A stretch of 64,000 nucleotides of DNA, from the NCBI RefSeq assembly GCF_009389715.1, contig NW_024068191.1:145218-209217 (forward strand). The letters are read 5' to 3'. Both the position numbers and the translations under genes were made by a program. The notes under the pieces were generated by a model. That model saw only the letters and a list, made by a program, of their open reading frames with translations, ran no database searches and was not told the origin of the DNA. This DNA is from Phoenix dactylifera (taxonomy: Eukaryota; Streptophyta; Magnoliopsida; Arecales; Arecaceae). Position 1 is the first letter of the stretch; every line of letters starts with the position of its first letter. Of the stretch, positions 41,301-52,303 are shown one piece after another.

Positions 41301-43100
41301 TGCGAATCGACTTTTTGGATCGCCCACCGATCCCTTGAAGAAAAATGATGAAGTTTGGAAGATCTGTGTGGCGGGTGATCCAACGGTGGATTTGCACATA
41401 CGACCCCAATCTGTTCCCCATGGACCATTTTTCACCTCCATTTGTCAGTCTTTGTGGAATTTATGGTGGCCGCATGTCAATGACTTTTTATTTTTATTTT
41501 TTTCAGTAACCATATCAATGATCTTTCAAAATTTGGGTTCAATATCTCTAAACGTAAGACTCATATAATCAAAGGAAGGGGGAAAGAAATTAAGGTGGAT
41601 AACACCAATGTCACGCTTTGGCTTGCATCTTTCCCTAGGAAAAACTAGGTTTATTAATTCTCCGGCAAGATAACTGTGGGTCGCATATATATGATGTGTC
41701 CACGTGCATGGCATGCACATATAATTAATTGCCTATGTGCAGTTTCATAACTGTGGGCTGAGTTGGCGGCCTGAACATTCAAATCAAAGGTAAATGAGTA
41801 ACGTTATTCACAATCTCTATGACATTCCCTCGTGGCAACAACTTATCTTCATCTGACTTTAGTTGCTTAGCTTCAGTTGAGCTCCTCTCCAAATTATAAT
41901 TCTGCAGGTCGGTCATATGTATCATATATATGCCCAAATAAATTAATCAAGCTAATGCTAAATGCTATTTGACCAAATTATGTCCCCCCAAAAAAATCCA
42001 TCTAAAGTCAATTACTTCTGCTAGCCAGAGAGGAAAAGATTTAATTAGCTTCATAAGTTACATTTGGAAGATTGTCAAACCAGCCACGTTGCCCATCCAT
42101 GTCATGATCTAAAAGTAAATTGATTGGTTCTATATATATATATATATATATCAGTTCTTCCCTTTTTTTTTTTCTCATAAATTATTTTTATTATTACCAC
42201 CGCTACTGCTATTATTATTCCTTTGTCGCATAAGCACCAGGTATTAGGCCACAAACATTACTCCCATCTCATAATAATGGGCGAGACTAGAGCTTATGGA
42301 GCTGTGGCCGGCCGTTGACGTACTGTATGCAGACGTGGAAAACCTCGAGGTCACACGTGGTGCTGACGCACGTGTAATACTTTTTGCCTAGTTTAGGCTG
42401 ATTAGTTTTCACCTTAAACCAATTCCAGTCAAGGAGTTTGAAGTTTTGAGTCCAGAAGCCAACAGCAAATAATTAATTGAGAGGCCAACGCAACGATGGT
42501 AACTAGATTTTAGTGTTCCCCCTGAGACGAAATCCTCCCTTCAAGGGCACAACACCTGAGAGTAATTCAGTAAGTTTGAAGTCGTTCATGCCGTCAATCT
42601 ATCTCTCACGTACGCGTGCCAAGTTTGTTTATAAGCAAAAGAAAGCTCGTTGAATGGAAGCTCTCGCAGCACAACTGTATTGCTTCCTTCCCTTTCTTCC
42701 CATCGACATATAGAACCTTAATTAAACCAGAAATAAAGTAATTAATTTACGCAGAAAGCTCGTTGAATGGAAGCATTTGCTTGCTTAATTCCTTGCCTTC
42801 CCATAGCCAATAAAAAGATTAAAATTTTAAACCATATTGAGACAAGAGCTAATAAATTAACCCAAAAATTCAAATGGTGCAGCTTGAAAAACTCCGTTGC
42901 CGCTTCAAATGAGATGCAAAGATTCTCTACGCTGCATTTATTCCAAAGGAATTAATTACCATCCAAAAGCGGTTCATCCGTCGCTCACAATCAGATATTT
43001 ATATGTAAGTCCATAATGACAGGATCGCATCATTAATTCCGTTTCAAAACTCTGTTACATTTCCTCACGCTTCTACATCTACATTCTTCCTAAACACATC
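38376..43100. other. GAUT15 3' flank and intergenic DNA
   Basis: The GAUT15 3' UTR probably runs through the first few hundred bases. Beyond it lie AT-rich DNA, an (AT)n run at about 42131-42151, and short frames (39856-40044, 40349-40594, 41335-41568) with no known domain. A TGTGCGCGCGCGCC stretch lies near 40547. No gene is supported. Confidence 0.45.
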
Positions 43101-43101
43101 G

Positions 43102-43128
43102 TAATAATAATAATAATAATAATAATAA
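43102..43128. repeat. (TAA)9 microsatellite
   Basis: A clean TAA trinucleotide run about 110 bp beyond the stop codon of the S40 gene at 43241, probably in or near its 3' flank. Confidence 0.95.
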
Positions 43129-43240
43129 ACGAATACGAATGCTGACTTGAACCGTTCCACATATCGATAAGTATAAGCAAGGAAAAATTAATCACTATAA
43201 TACAAAGTTCTCCCGTAATTTCTTTGGATTTATGCTATTG

Positions 43241-43654
43241 TTATCTCTCGAGGAACCCGGTCATCCGGAGAATGGCGTTCCTGACTCGGTAAAGATCCCG
43301 TCCCTTGAGCGTCCTGCCTTTGCCGACGCACACCGAGAACGCCATCTTGTCCGATGTTCTTCGGGCCACGATGATGTGAGGTGGAATCCTCTCATCGCTG
43401 CTGTTGTTGCCGAAATCATCATCATCATCATCATAATCTCCATCCATGCTATTGTTGTCAGAATCGTGGAAGCTGCACCGCGGCGCCCACGAACGACTTG
43501 CACCAACTCTGGCCTTGGGGGGGATGTCGACCGGAGCCGACTCCTTCCGTCGAGCTTGCTGCCGGGTGGATGGTTGCTTCTCCAAGACCGTGTCGTCGTC
43601 GTCCTGGTGCTCGCCGTCGGACCACAAAACATCATCCTCCTGGAACTCTTCCAT
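43241..43654 (-). CDS. S40-family (DUF584) senescence regulator, copy 1
   Basis: An intronless 137-residue protein starting MEEFQEDDVLW. It has APVDIPPKAR in the middle, a stretch rich in Asp coded by a GAT-type repeat (about 43415-43440), and the conserved C-terminal S40 block: IPPHIIVARR, MAFSVCVGKG, GRTLKGRDL, ending ILRMTGFLER. S40 proteins are small, often nuclear, and linked to leaf senescence and stress; their molecular activity is not known. The open frame extends upstream to 43783, but a TATAAA box (43711-43706) lies inside that extension, and copy 2 starts MEELYEADVMW, so the ATG at 43654 is preferred. Paralogue at 50178-50519. Confidence 0.9.
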   Translation of the reverse strand: MEEFQEDDVLWSDGEHQDDDDTVLEKQPSTRQQARRKESAPVDIPPKARVGASRSWAPRCSFHDSDNNSMDGDYDDDDDDFGNNSSDERIPPHIIVARRTSDKMAFSVCVGKGRTLKGRDLYRVRNAILRMTGFLER

Positions 43655-43703
43655 TAATTGGTCTTTGGCTAAGAGGCTTTGGTGCATGGGGGACGAGGAG
43701 GGG

Positions 43704-43711
43704 AGTTTATA
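43704..43711 (-). promoter_or_regulatory. TATA box of S40 copy 1
   Basis: CTATAAACTCCCC context on the minus strand, about 50-57 bp before the chosen ATG. The paralogue has CTATAAATTCCCC at the matching place. This site argues against translation starting at 43783. Confidence 0.7.
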
Positions 43712-43789
43712 GAGGTTCTGGTGGGGCGGGGAGTTGGGAGTCGGCACCTTGGAGTCGTCGTGAGCACACTTCGAGCTAAACATGGCGTC

Positions 43790-46700
43790 ATCCGGTGGAA
43801 GGAAGGGATTTGAGGAAGGGATTTGAGTGTGGCATCCGGCACCGTGGCGACGCTGCGTGGGTTCCAGCTCTTAGGTTGGGCCCACCTCGCTCCTAAGAAT
43901 GGTCGCTGTTTCTCCGCTTATTTGATGAAGGAATAAAGGATTAAAGAGTTGCTTGAAGGGAATCTTCTTGGTGATTCCCACAGGCTAACGTTTCCACAAT
44001 ATAGTCGCTCCGGGCGTGGTCTTTTTTTAATCTTTTCGTGTTTTCTTGCAACGATGAGGTTTAAATGGCGTAATTGGGCTGTTCATAGTCCACGCCGAGT
44101 GGTATGCTGGACCATAGCCCAGCAATCTCAATTCTCAATTTAAACAACGTTAAAGTGGGCCCATTGATGTTTGGAAGGAAAAAGGGTTAAAAAAAAAAAA
44201 AAAAAAAACAGAAGACCGACTTGAGTCTTATTGCTTGGAGTAGGCATGGGTCTTGTGGAACCCTGAATATGCACCAGATCGACCAATTTGTAGGTCAAAA
44301 GCATATCGAACTACACCATGTTTGGCCCACTTTTTAATCAAAAAATTGGCAACGAGATTTATCATTTCTGTATCAAAATATTATTATCATTTTATTTATT
44401 TATTTATTTATTTATTTTTCAAGATTTTAGTGGCTAATCCTTACCTTTTCTATCTTATATGCATTCGAATCAAGCAAGCATGGGACTAATATGGTGGTGG
44501 CATTTGCAAGGGAGCATCGGATACTATCATGCAGCTAAGAAACTTGCATTTGAAGATATTGACCGGCAGGAAAGCTTATGGAGAAATGTTTGGGCAAAAG
44601 AGGAAAACCAAGCTACACATAGAGACCTCCAAAGAAGAATAAAAAAGAACAATTAATCGACGCAACCCAACAGAATGATGGAAAACAATTAACTTATGGT
44701 TATGTTTCCAAACACAACTCAAGACTTCTAGTACATGCATTCCCACTAATTGCATGTAATTAAGAATGCATAGAAATATGAAGAGACAGTATAGAAAGAT
44801 GAAACGATGGATAAATATATGAATATATTAATGATCTAGTCTGGATTAATTATGTATCTAGATTATTCCAACAAGAAAACTCAACTTTACTAATTTCAAC
44901 ATGCATGCATACCTTCTTTTTGCTAAATCAACATATATACCTTCAAGAAAACAATCCAAAGTGAACCTCCAAATGGGAGGACATCTATTAACTTCCTAGC
45001 AACCTAAGCTTATTCGGGGATTTAAAGTAGCCAACAGATTTGTGTCTCAATTTTTCATAAATGGGACTCCAAGTTCCAGCTTCACATATTTTTGTTTAGG
45101 CGGGAGCATCTTCTTTTGCTGCCACCTAGTTCAAACTTTTCATTTACAAATCCATGCGTGATATCTTAGGGACAATCATCTTTTCGGCTTCTAAGTAAGG
45201 TAGAGTTGTCACCATCCATTATTAAGGCATCGTTTGACAACCGAATAACACCATGATCGATCATCTTAGAAAAATATAGATGCCTACCACGTCACCTTAT
45301 AATTAACTCTGTCTAAAGCCAATAAACTGGAATAACAAGAAGGCATGCATCCGCAACTTCTTGCAATGGATTGAAGGTTGAATGTAGCCATTACTATCAC
45401 TTTATATATCCAAATATTATCAAACCTAGCCTAGATCTTTGTTTCTCAGTTCTTTATACAAAACCTTGCATAAACAAAATATTTTATTATCAAATTAACC
45501 TAGCCTAGATCTTTAGCCGATGGAGCGCTGCTAGAGGTCTAAGTGTCAGTTATCCTGATGGCGATAGTTATCAACAAAATATTTTATTTATTAGCATGTA
45601 GCAAATACTTTAATTATATATATATTTTTTTATTTCATGCTCATTCATCGGCTGCACTTTGCTATCAACACAAGTGGTGGGGGAGCATGCATGATAGTTT
45701 GGTAGTTACTATAGAACATAGTTGACGAGTGACTCAAACTACGAAGATAGGGTCTTTTTGTTTATAAAAAAAAAAAGAAACCTAGTCCCTCAATCTCCAA
45801 GTAGATTTTAAAGCATTATTTAAGGTAACAAGTAGAATTATTTTAAGCAAAGTGAGAATGAGAACTGAAGATATTTGGCAGGTCCAGCAGTATTCATAAG
45901 AACTCAGGAGGCTAATGAGAACTAAAAATATGTTTGTGTGGCAACCAAGTGGCTCGTCCGAGTCGGCGCACCCCACGGCCCCTGCCCCGGCCGCGATCCC
46001 TTCAGCCTTCCGACACCGCCCAAAGGAATCTCGGACGCCGGGAGCAGTCTTCAGAGCCCATCTCGTTAGGTGCCAACTGCTCACTGTTTTCGTGTTCCAA
46101 ACTCTATTGCCTCCTCAAAGTCTCCTTCCCGTTTCTCAAGCGACATTCACCCAATGGCAATATAAGAAAACAAGCAACCACAGAAGGACATGGTGTATGC
46201 ACGCACGCTTACTCCATGGCACAGCTTTGCAGCAACCCAACACCGCACACTTGGACGTCTTCTAGCTCAGGTAGAAGCGTACGGTCCACAGGAACCTACG
46301 GTCCACATGCAGGAACCCTTCTTAGCCCTTTTAAAGGAAAATGACCTTGCTTGCAATGATTGAATGTGAGATAGGGACTGCAGTACTCATTTTGAAGGGA
46401 AGACGCGGTTGATGCATGGAGAGCACGCGATGGAGTACTTCTCCTTCCCATAAATGTGATTCTTGCATCATCGGTTGTGAATTATTCTCTCTGCTTTTGT
46501 TGTTTTCCTTCTACAGTCATCGGATGAGAGGAGACGGGCGAATGCCGGCACTGAAACCATCCGGCTTAATACAAGTTCGTAGGTCCCCATCTATCAACAC
46601 CGCTCAGTTCATCCATTTTTTGGACGAGTTATTTTTGATATGTGTTCATGCTGAAAACTTTGCATTTCCTTTCATTCTTCTTCTCGTAGAAACGACATTA

Positions 46701-49190
46701 GATGCTGTGTTATGCTGCAAATCAAGAGTCACAAATGCATAATTTTGATGATGGAAAGGGGAGGCAGAAAGGAGCCACCTGGCTTTTATTGAAGATTAAT
46801 CATATTTACAATATAGATGAGTTATATTGTCAAGAGAAGAGGAACTGATACAAGAAAAAGAGGTTAAATAGTTCCGAACTAAGTGTCTGATGATCGGTAA
46901 AGAAAAAAACCTCATCCAAACCAATAAACAGAAGCATTTATTGCCAGAATGTTCCAAGCAATTTCACAAAGATTTTAACAAAAAAAATACCAGAATCTAG
47001 AATGGCCACAAGCTCCAAATTTTAGGAAAACTTGAGAAAGCCTTTGACACAAGAAACAACCGATTTTCCACCATCAATTTGCATACCACGTTCGGTACCT
47101 TCTCTGTAGCATAATATAATACAATCTGCAGGAAGACATGAAATGATGAACAGAAGCTGTAGCTGAAGAGGACAAAGTTGCCATCCTTCAATCATCATAA
47201 TTAATCAGTATAGTAGAAGTTTATAGGGACCTCCATCCCTCCATAGTTTGTTACATCCATTTCTATTGCTATGTTAATAATATCAGAAAGCCGGTGGTTA
47301 TTTTATGATGGATGCTATACATGCAATTCTTGCATGAAATCAGTTAATAATCAAAAGAGGTGATTTTTGTCCTTTGGTTCGATATTTTAGAGGAAGTAAA
47401 ATGCAATTTAACACTCTACCTTTTCATCTTCCCTTGTCTTGGCGTCTCGTAGGTAGCTGAATAAATCAACTATTTTAATGCTTAAGGCACACGAATAATT
47501 TTGATTACATTCCTTTTTTGTCAAAAATTATCCAAGGATTTAAGAACTAGCAATACACCACAAACCTAGCAAGTGGCCATAATTGGCGACATTCTATCTA
47601 ATCTTAATTTCAAATTGAATATCAATCACTCTTTCTTCTACTACATAAATCTTTTTATTTTACAACAATAGCCTCTATGATTAACCTATAATAACATCAA
47701 AGCAACATGTAGCTTCCATAAGCGATCATGGTTGTCCCAAATAGTCTTAACACGTAAACTTGATTAGTTCCTAAAAAGTAACGATTGGTTCCTTAAAAAA
47801 TAGAGAAAAAGGGGATAGGTTACTTTTTTTTTCCTTTCAAAAAGAGAAAGAAAGGGAGACCTATTCATATTAAAAAAAAATTAAGTCTAGAATTTATGGA
47901 ATGCACCTTCCAAGAATCAAACTAAGAATTCCTAGTTGGATAGGTAGAGTAGTCTGATCACTTGCTCAAGCACCAATTCACATTAGTTAAGATTGATATT
48001 CATGTTCAATATTTCAAGATTAAAATCAGTAAGGGAAGGAAGATAATAATTCGAATTAGGATATTAATTTTTTTTAATCTAGAATAATGGTTCAAAATGG
48101 AAATATCGTTCATGTCCATCAATGTTGTTTTGTCGTTCGCTAGCTTGTCTTGTCCTCTCCTCTGAGAACTATTACTCTGATGGGACAAAAGGCGTACTAT
48201 AGAGTCAAGGGGGACGCATCTACTCAAGATGACAATTGATGAGGTTCCCATCATTTGCATATTCGCACTTTGCACCTAATTGGCCTCATACTAAATAATT
48301 GAATAGGTGAATAATACCATAATAATTCTTTATTTACTTGCCTGTTACTCATTTGAATGAATAAGAGTTTGTGATATCCAGCTTAGTTATAATATTTGAT
48401 CTTCTTGATCATCCATACCAAATTGGCAAAGCCCAACCCAAATTTCTCTCGATCATCAATGGTAATGGATTAAGCAGCAGCCTGTCCTACAAATAATAAT
48501 AATTGATGACGACCCATTGAACGGCAAACGTTAGTTAGTCCGTCATGGTCGACAATCTTCTGAGTTATAACAAGGCTGCAAAGCAATGCCAAAATGACAC
48601 GATTTTGCCATATTCTCGTTCAACCTCAGTTGGAGTCACCAGATAATGCCAAGTTTCATGCAATTAGTGGCCAACGCAGCAGCCTTTCATTTGCTTTTCA
48701 GCACAAAATTTTAGTGCTTTTGGGACTTCAGAGCTGCGGTAACTTGGTATCATGTCCTTCCCTTATTTATTCGAGGCCATGTCTCCATCTCTCTGCCCCC
48801 CCAATCAGGCAAGCAAAGTGAACAGCGACTAGGACCAGCGTCAGAAACTGGGACCAAGCGCCAACGCCAAACCTAGACAAACATGCCACACTGCTACACG
48901 TTAAATCCTCCATTTGGCTTTGTGGCCTACCGGACCTGAGCTCTCAGTGGCACGATGTCGACGTTTTCCTATCAACCGGCCCGTCTCCACGACCAGAAGT
49001 TCGGCGGGGGAAGGCTTTTCAAACAACACTAAGCAGAGAACCATGCATCAAACTCCCTATAAACCTTCTCCATAACTTCCTGTAACTCTTCTATCTTTTT
49101 TAAAGAAGAAACTGGCACACCAAGATACAGGACTTATATAGTTGCACAATAAAAATATAAAATTTTTTTAAATCACTTATAAAATTATTT
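43790..49190. other. Intergenic DNA between the two S40 genes
   Basis: No supported gene. It includes a long A run (44189-44208), a (TTTA)n run at about 44392-44418, duplicated short phrases ACCTAGCCTAGATCTTT (about 45425 and 45497), and a GC-rich islet (about 45955-46070) with open frames on both strands but no domain I recognise. The first ~300 bp are the likely promoter region of S40 copy 1. Confidence 0.45.
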
Positions 49191-49191
49191 A

Positions 49192-49500
49192 TTTTTTTTT
49201 TTGCTAAAATAGATGTATCATACACGACAGGTACAAATACATCTAAAAAGATCAAAAGATAATAAGTTCCGGAGTGCATCGGATAATTCTCTTTTTTCCG
49301 GTTAAAAGATTTTTCCGAAATGTTTAGCTACAAAGAAGGCTACCTAATCTACTGCCCCGTTAGCTTCACGGAATACATACTTTGCCTGAAAAGCCATCTC
49401 CTACTCACCATCGTCCGAATATCCCTGAGCAGTAGGTGGCTGTCGCCCACCCCACCCACACTCTGCTAGATTCAATCAATAATTACCGCTGAGTCGACCA
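49192..49500 (-). mobile_element. 5'-truncated L1-type LINE with RNase H remnant
   Basis: A poly-T at 49192-49202 is the reversed poly-A tail. On the minus strand the upstream sequence translates to a decayed RNase H C-terminus, including FREANGAVD followed by a stop, then VAFFVAKHFG and a KRELSDALRNLLSFDLF-like end. Stops make it a pseudogene. The target duplication is ambiguous in AT-rich flanks. Confidence 0.7.
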
Positions 49501-50112
49501 ATGAGCCTACTTTTATTTAAAAAAAATTATTATTTATATTTATTTATTTTTTGTAAATTCTTTATAATTAGTTTCCACAAATACTCCTTTTCCTAATGGG
49601 CCGGATGGCTTTGCCTCCTTTTTCATCAAAAAAACAAAAAAATATAACTTTCCTCCATTGCAAAAGCTAAAGACCTCGATGATATATATCCAGGATAACT
49701 TTTCTACCGGAATGCAAGCCCATCACGGGTGACAACAAGTTAAAAGAGTTCGAATCGTTCGCGGTCCAAGTTTAAACCAGAATGATCTTGTTCTCATCCA
49801 CTACCAGTGTGTTGCAGAATGGTAGATAAATGTTTGGAATCAGGATGTACACCACAAAGTCATCAGAAATAGTAAAATATCGCGGAAAATAAAGGTTTGA
49901 ATTATTCCCTTTTCCTCGAGAAAGGCTAGAGAGGGCTGCTTCCCCTTCCATTTCGTTAAAAAAAGAAGAAGCAAAAGCTCTGACTTAAAAAAAGGGGAAG
50001 CATTTTTTTTTAAAAGAATATTTTATCCATTAATTTGGTTTACTTTACTATACAGTACTTGAATAAGTTTGCACACCGAAAATAGAGCTCTCCACTCTTA
50101 TTTTTGTTGGCC

Positions 50113-50113
<1 letters not shown>

Positions 50114-50149
<36 letters not shown>
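50114..50149. repeat. (CT)n microsatellite
   Basis: About 17 CT units, roughly 30 bp beyond the stop codon of S40 copy 2, so it lies in the presumed 3' UTR, where the transcript would carry (AG)n. Confidence 0.95.
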
Positions 50150-50152
<3 letters not shown>

Positions 50153-50177
50153 GCGGTCTGGACTCTCGCGGCGAGCT

Positions 50178-50519
50178 CTATCCCTCGAGGAAGCCTGTCA
50201 TCCGGAGGACGGAGTCGCGGACGTGGCTCAAATCCCGGCCCTTGAGCGTCCGCCCCTGCCCTGAGCACACCGAGAACGCCACCTTGCCCACCGTCCTGCT
50301 GCGGGACACCAGAACGTGCGGTGGGATCAGCTCCGCAGGTCCCTCCTCCTCCCCCAAGCTCTCCCCCGCCTGCCTCCGCCGCGCCCTCGGTATCTCCACC
50401 GGCGCCGCGGACGACGCCCTCTCCCTCGTCCTCTTGGGCGACGTATAGCCGTTGGATGCACCCATCGGACGGTCGTAGTTGTCCGGCCACATCACGTCCG
50501 CCTCGTAAAGCTCTTCCAT
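50178..50519 (-). CDS. S40-family (DUF584) senescence regulator, copy 2
   Basis: An intronless 113-residue protein: MEELYEADVMWPDN at the N-terminus, APVEIPRARRRQ, an acidic GEEEG, then the S40 block IPPHVLVSRS, KVAFSVCSGQ, GRTLKGRDL, ending VLRMTGFLEG. It shares the whole architecture of the gene at 43241 but lacks the Asp-rich insert. Its coding sequence is much more GC-rich than the surroundings, common for intronless monocot genes. A TATAAA box lies 73-78 bp before the ATG. Function is inferred from the family: a small, probably nuclear protein linked to senescence or stress. The start is the first ATG after the TATA box and matches the family N-terminus. Confidence 0.9.
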   Translation of the reverse strand: MEELYEADVMWPDNYDRPMGASNGYTSPKRTRERASSAAPVEIPRARRRQAGESLGEEEGPAELIPPHVLVSRSRTVGKVAFSVCSGQGRTLKGRDLSHVRDSVLRMTGFLEG

Positions 50520-50591
50520 TGCACCACCAATTATTTGGCGAGCTCCCGCCTCTACTGGAAGAGAGGGGGTGGCGCGTGGGGTGGTGGGGAA

Positions 50592-50597
50592 TTTATA
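50592..50597 (-). promoter_or_regulatory. TATA box of S40 copy 2
   Basis: TATAAA in the context CTATAAATTCCCC on the minus strand, almost identical to the TATA region of S40 copy 1. Confidence 0.7.
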
Positions 50598-51293
50598 GCC
50601 GCTTGGGGCCAGCTTCGGCTATCGTATAAAACGCCCTTATGCTTATGGTGGAGAAGCATGCGTGACATTGGCCCTCCATGTGGTGTGGACCAATTTTGCC
50701 GGGCCACGTGTCCCATATGTCCTATACGGACATTTATAAAGGACCTTAAAATAATTGGAAGTGTAGGTGGCAGCATCTTTACACGATAAAATAAGTCGTC
50801 CCTCATGACACTTAAGATGGGTTAGAGCACATAGATCCATTAGTTGGCCGTTTGTTTGATTGATTACTTAAATAAAGATGAGGAGAAGGGGAATAAGATG
50901 TGTAAGAAGGAAGGTATAATGAGGTGCTACTAAGTAGCTAAAAAAACAACATCAAAAAGAGAGTTCTCATCCAATAAGAAAAGAGCTACCCACCATGGAA
51001 TGGAGGACGGTAAGGTAAGATGGAAGAACCGTGGGGGTCATGCTCATTTGCGTCGAACCAAGCGATGACGCGTGTTTGCATGCAAGGGGCTTCTTCGAGA
51101 TAAGATATTGTAATAACATCAATTGAGAAGAGCAAATGATAGAAGCAAGAGTAAAGAAGAGAAGGGAGGGGTCGCCATCGCCTAGCTATATATATGGGGT
51201 TGGCTTTTCTTTACTCCTTCGGGACCACCTAATTATGTCAAAGCTTATCCGCAAGCTTAACTTGTAGGACTGATGCACCGAGGAGGACAAAGC
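50598..51293. other. S40 copy 2 upstream region and intergenic DNA
   Basis: Contains the likely promoter of S40 copy 2. No other gene or element recognised. Confidence 0.45.
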
Positions 51294-51525
51294 ATTTAGT
51301 GTAAGGATTTTTTTTTTATATACTAAAATAAATATTTTATACATTACGTGTACGAATGTATCCAATAAAGTCAGAAAACAAAAAATCACGAAGTGTCCGA
51401 GACAACTCTCCTTATCCGACTCACTTGGTATTCTCGAAATGGCTGGCCACATAGGCAGCCACTCAATCTGCAACTCCATTAGCCTCTCTAAATATATGTT
51501 TAATTGGCCTGAATTTAGTGTAAGG
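51294..51525 (-). mobile_element. 5'-truncated LINE insertion with 13-bp target duplication
   Basis: ATTTAGTGTAAGG occurs at 51294-51306 and 51513-51525 and brackets a 206-bp insertion. The poly-T at 51308-51317 is the reversed tail. The minus strand encodes a broken RNase H end with FREANGVAD then a stop, as in the copies at 49.2 and 56.3 kb. Insertion length, tail and duplication are all as expected for target-primed reverse transcription. Confidence 0.85.
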
Positions 51526-52236
51526 CTCTGGAGTTTGGTTTCGATTTTGGTCCCTATAAAAGCTGTATATATATATATATACTTTGGCCAAGTATTAGTT
51601 AATGACGGTATCCCAGTCTGATCCACCAATCTAAAGTACTCAATCCCTTATTGCCCAATCCATCAGCGGATAAGAATCTAACTCAGGTTGCAAAAAATAT
51701 CGGCAATTATATATAGATAGAGACAGGAGCCGGGTAGGTTTGTGAGCAAAATTGAGGGATGATGAATGATCAATACGCTTTCTCGAGCTTTTGATGGGTT
51801 TGTTGGTCTGAGTTTTGACAAAACTGGCATGTTAGCGATCCCGATAGCAACTGCTATTTTTGGACTTTCTCGCGGTGCGGTGAGATGAGACGAGAGGTGA
51901 TCCCTAAAATATTCCGCATGGATAAGTATTTGGAATCTCCAACATTGTGTCCTTTTGTTAATGTTGTCTTAATCTTGCTAAGTCTGCACCAATCAAAACG
52001 ATAGCCGTTTGTTGCTATCAACACTGCCTCGATCATGTCAATAGGCCATCCGTAAGGCTGACTTTGAAGGGGTGTGGTTTGTGTTATATGGGCAATAAAA
52101 TCTTTTATTTCACAATGGCCTGGCTGCAATTAATTAATAATAAATTGTGAGATATCATTTTTTTTTGGATGTAAATGAAGGCTAATGCGGTTAACCGACC
52201 ATATAGCCAGCCACCAAATTAAGTTTATTAGCTGAG
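51526..52236. other. Intergenic DNA, nothing recognised
   Basis: A (TA)n run at about 51568-51580 and short frames only. Confidence 0.45.
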
Positions 52237-52303
52237 AAGAAGATATATGATTTTGGGTGCGATCATACCAGCATTAACGCGCCGGATCTCATAAGAAGAT
52301 ATA
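52237..52303 (+). pseudogene. 5S rRNA fragment between 11-bp direct repeats
   Basis: 52255-52297 matches the first ~43 nt of plant 5S rRNA (GGRTGCGATCATACCAGCA onward) with about six differences, then the match stops. The internal promoter region is missing, so it cannot be a working 5S gene. AAGAAGATATA occurs at 52237-52247 and again at 52293-52303, so the fragment looks like an insertion with a target duplication. Alternatives are a remnant of a 5S-carrying element such as Cassandra or a SINE3-like retroposon, or filler DNA from break repair. Confidence 0.75.

Noticed and set aside
43232-43779. Plus-strand frames opposite S40 copy 1
   Set aside because: Shadows of the GC-rich S40 coding strand; His runs are the reverse of the Asp codons.
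45915-46344. Open frames in a GC-rich islet on both strands
   Set aside because: Neither strand gives a recognisable domain or splice structure; composition alone is not enough.
50098-50490. 130-codon minus-strand frame overlapping S40 copy 2
   Set aside because: Out of frame with the conserved S40 protein and ends in repeats coded by the (CT)n run.
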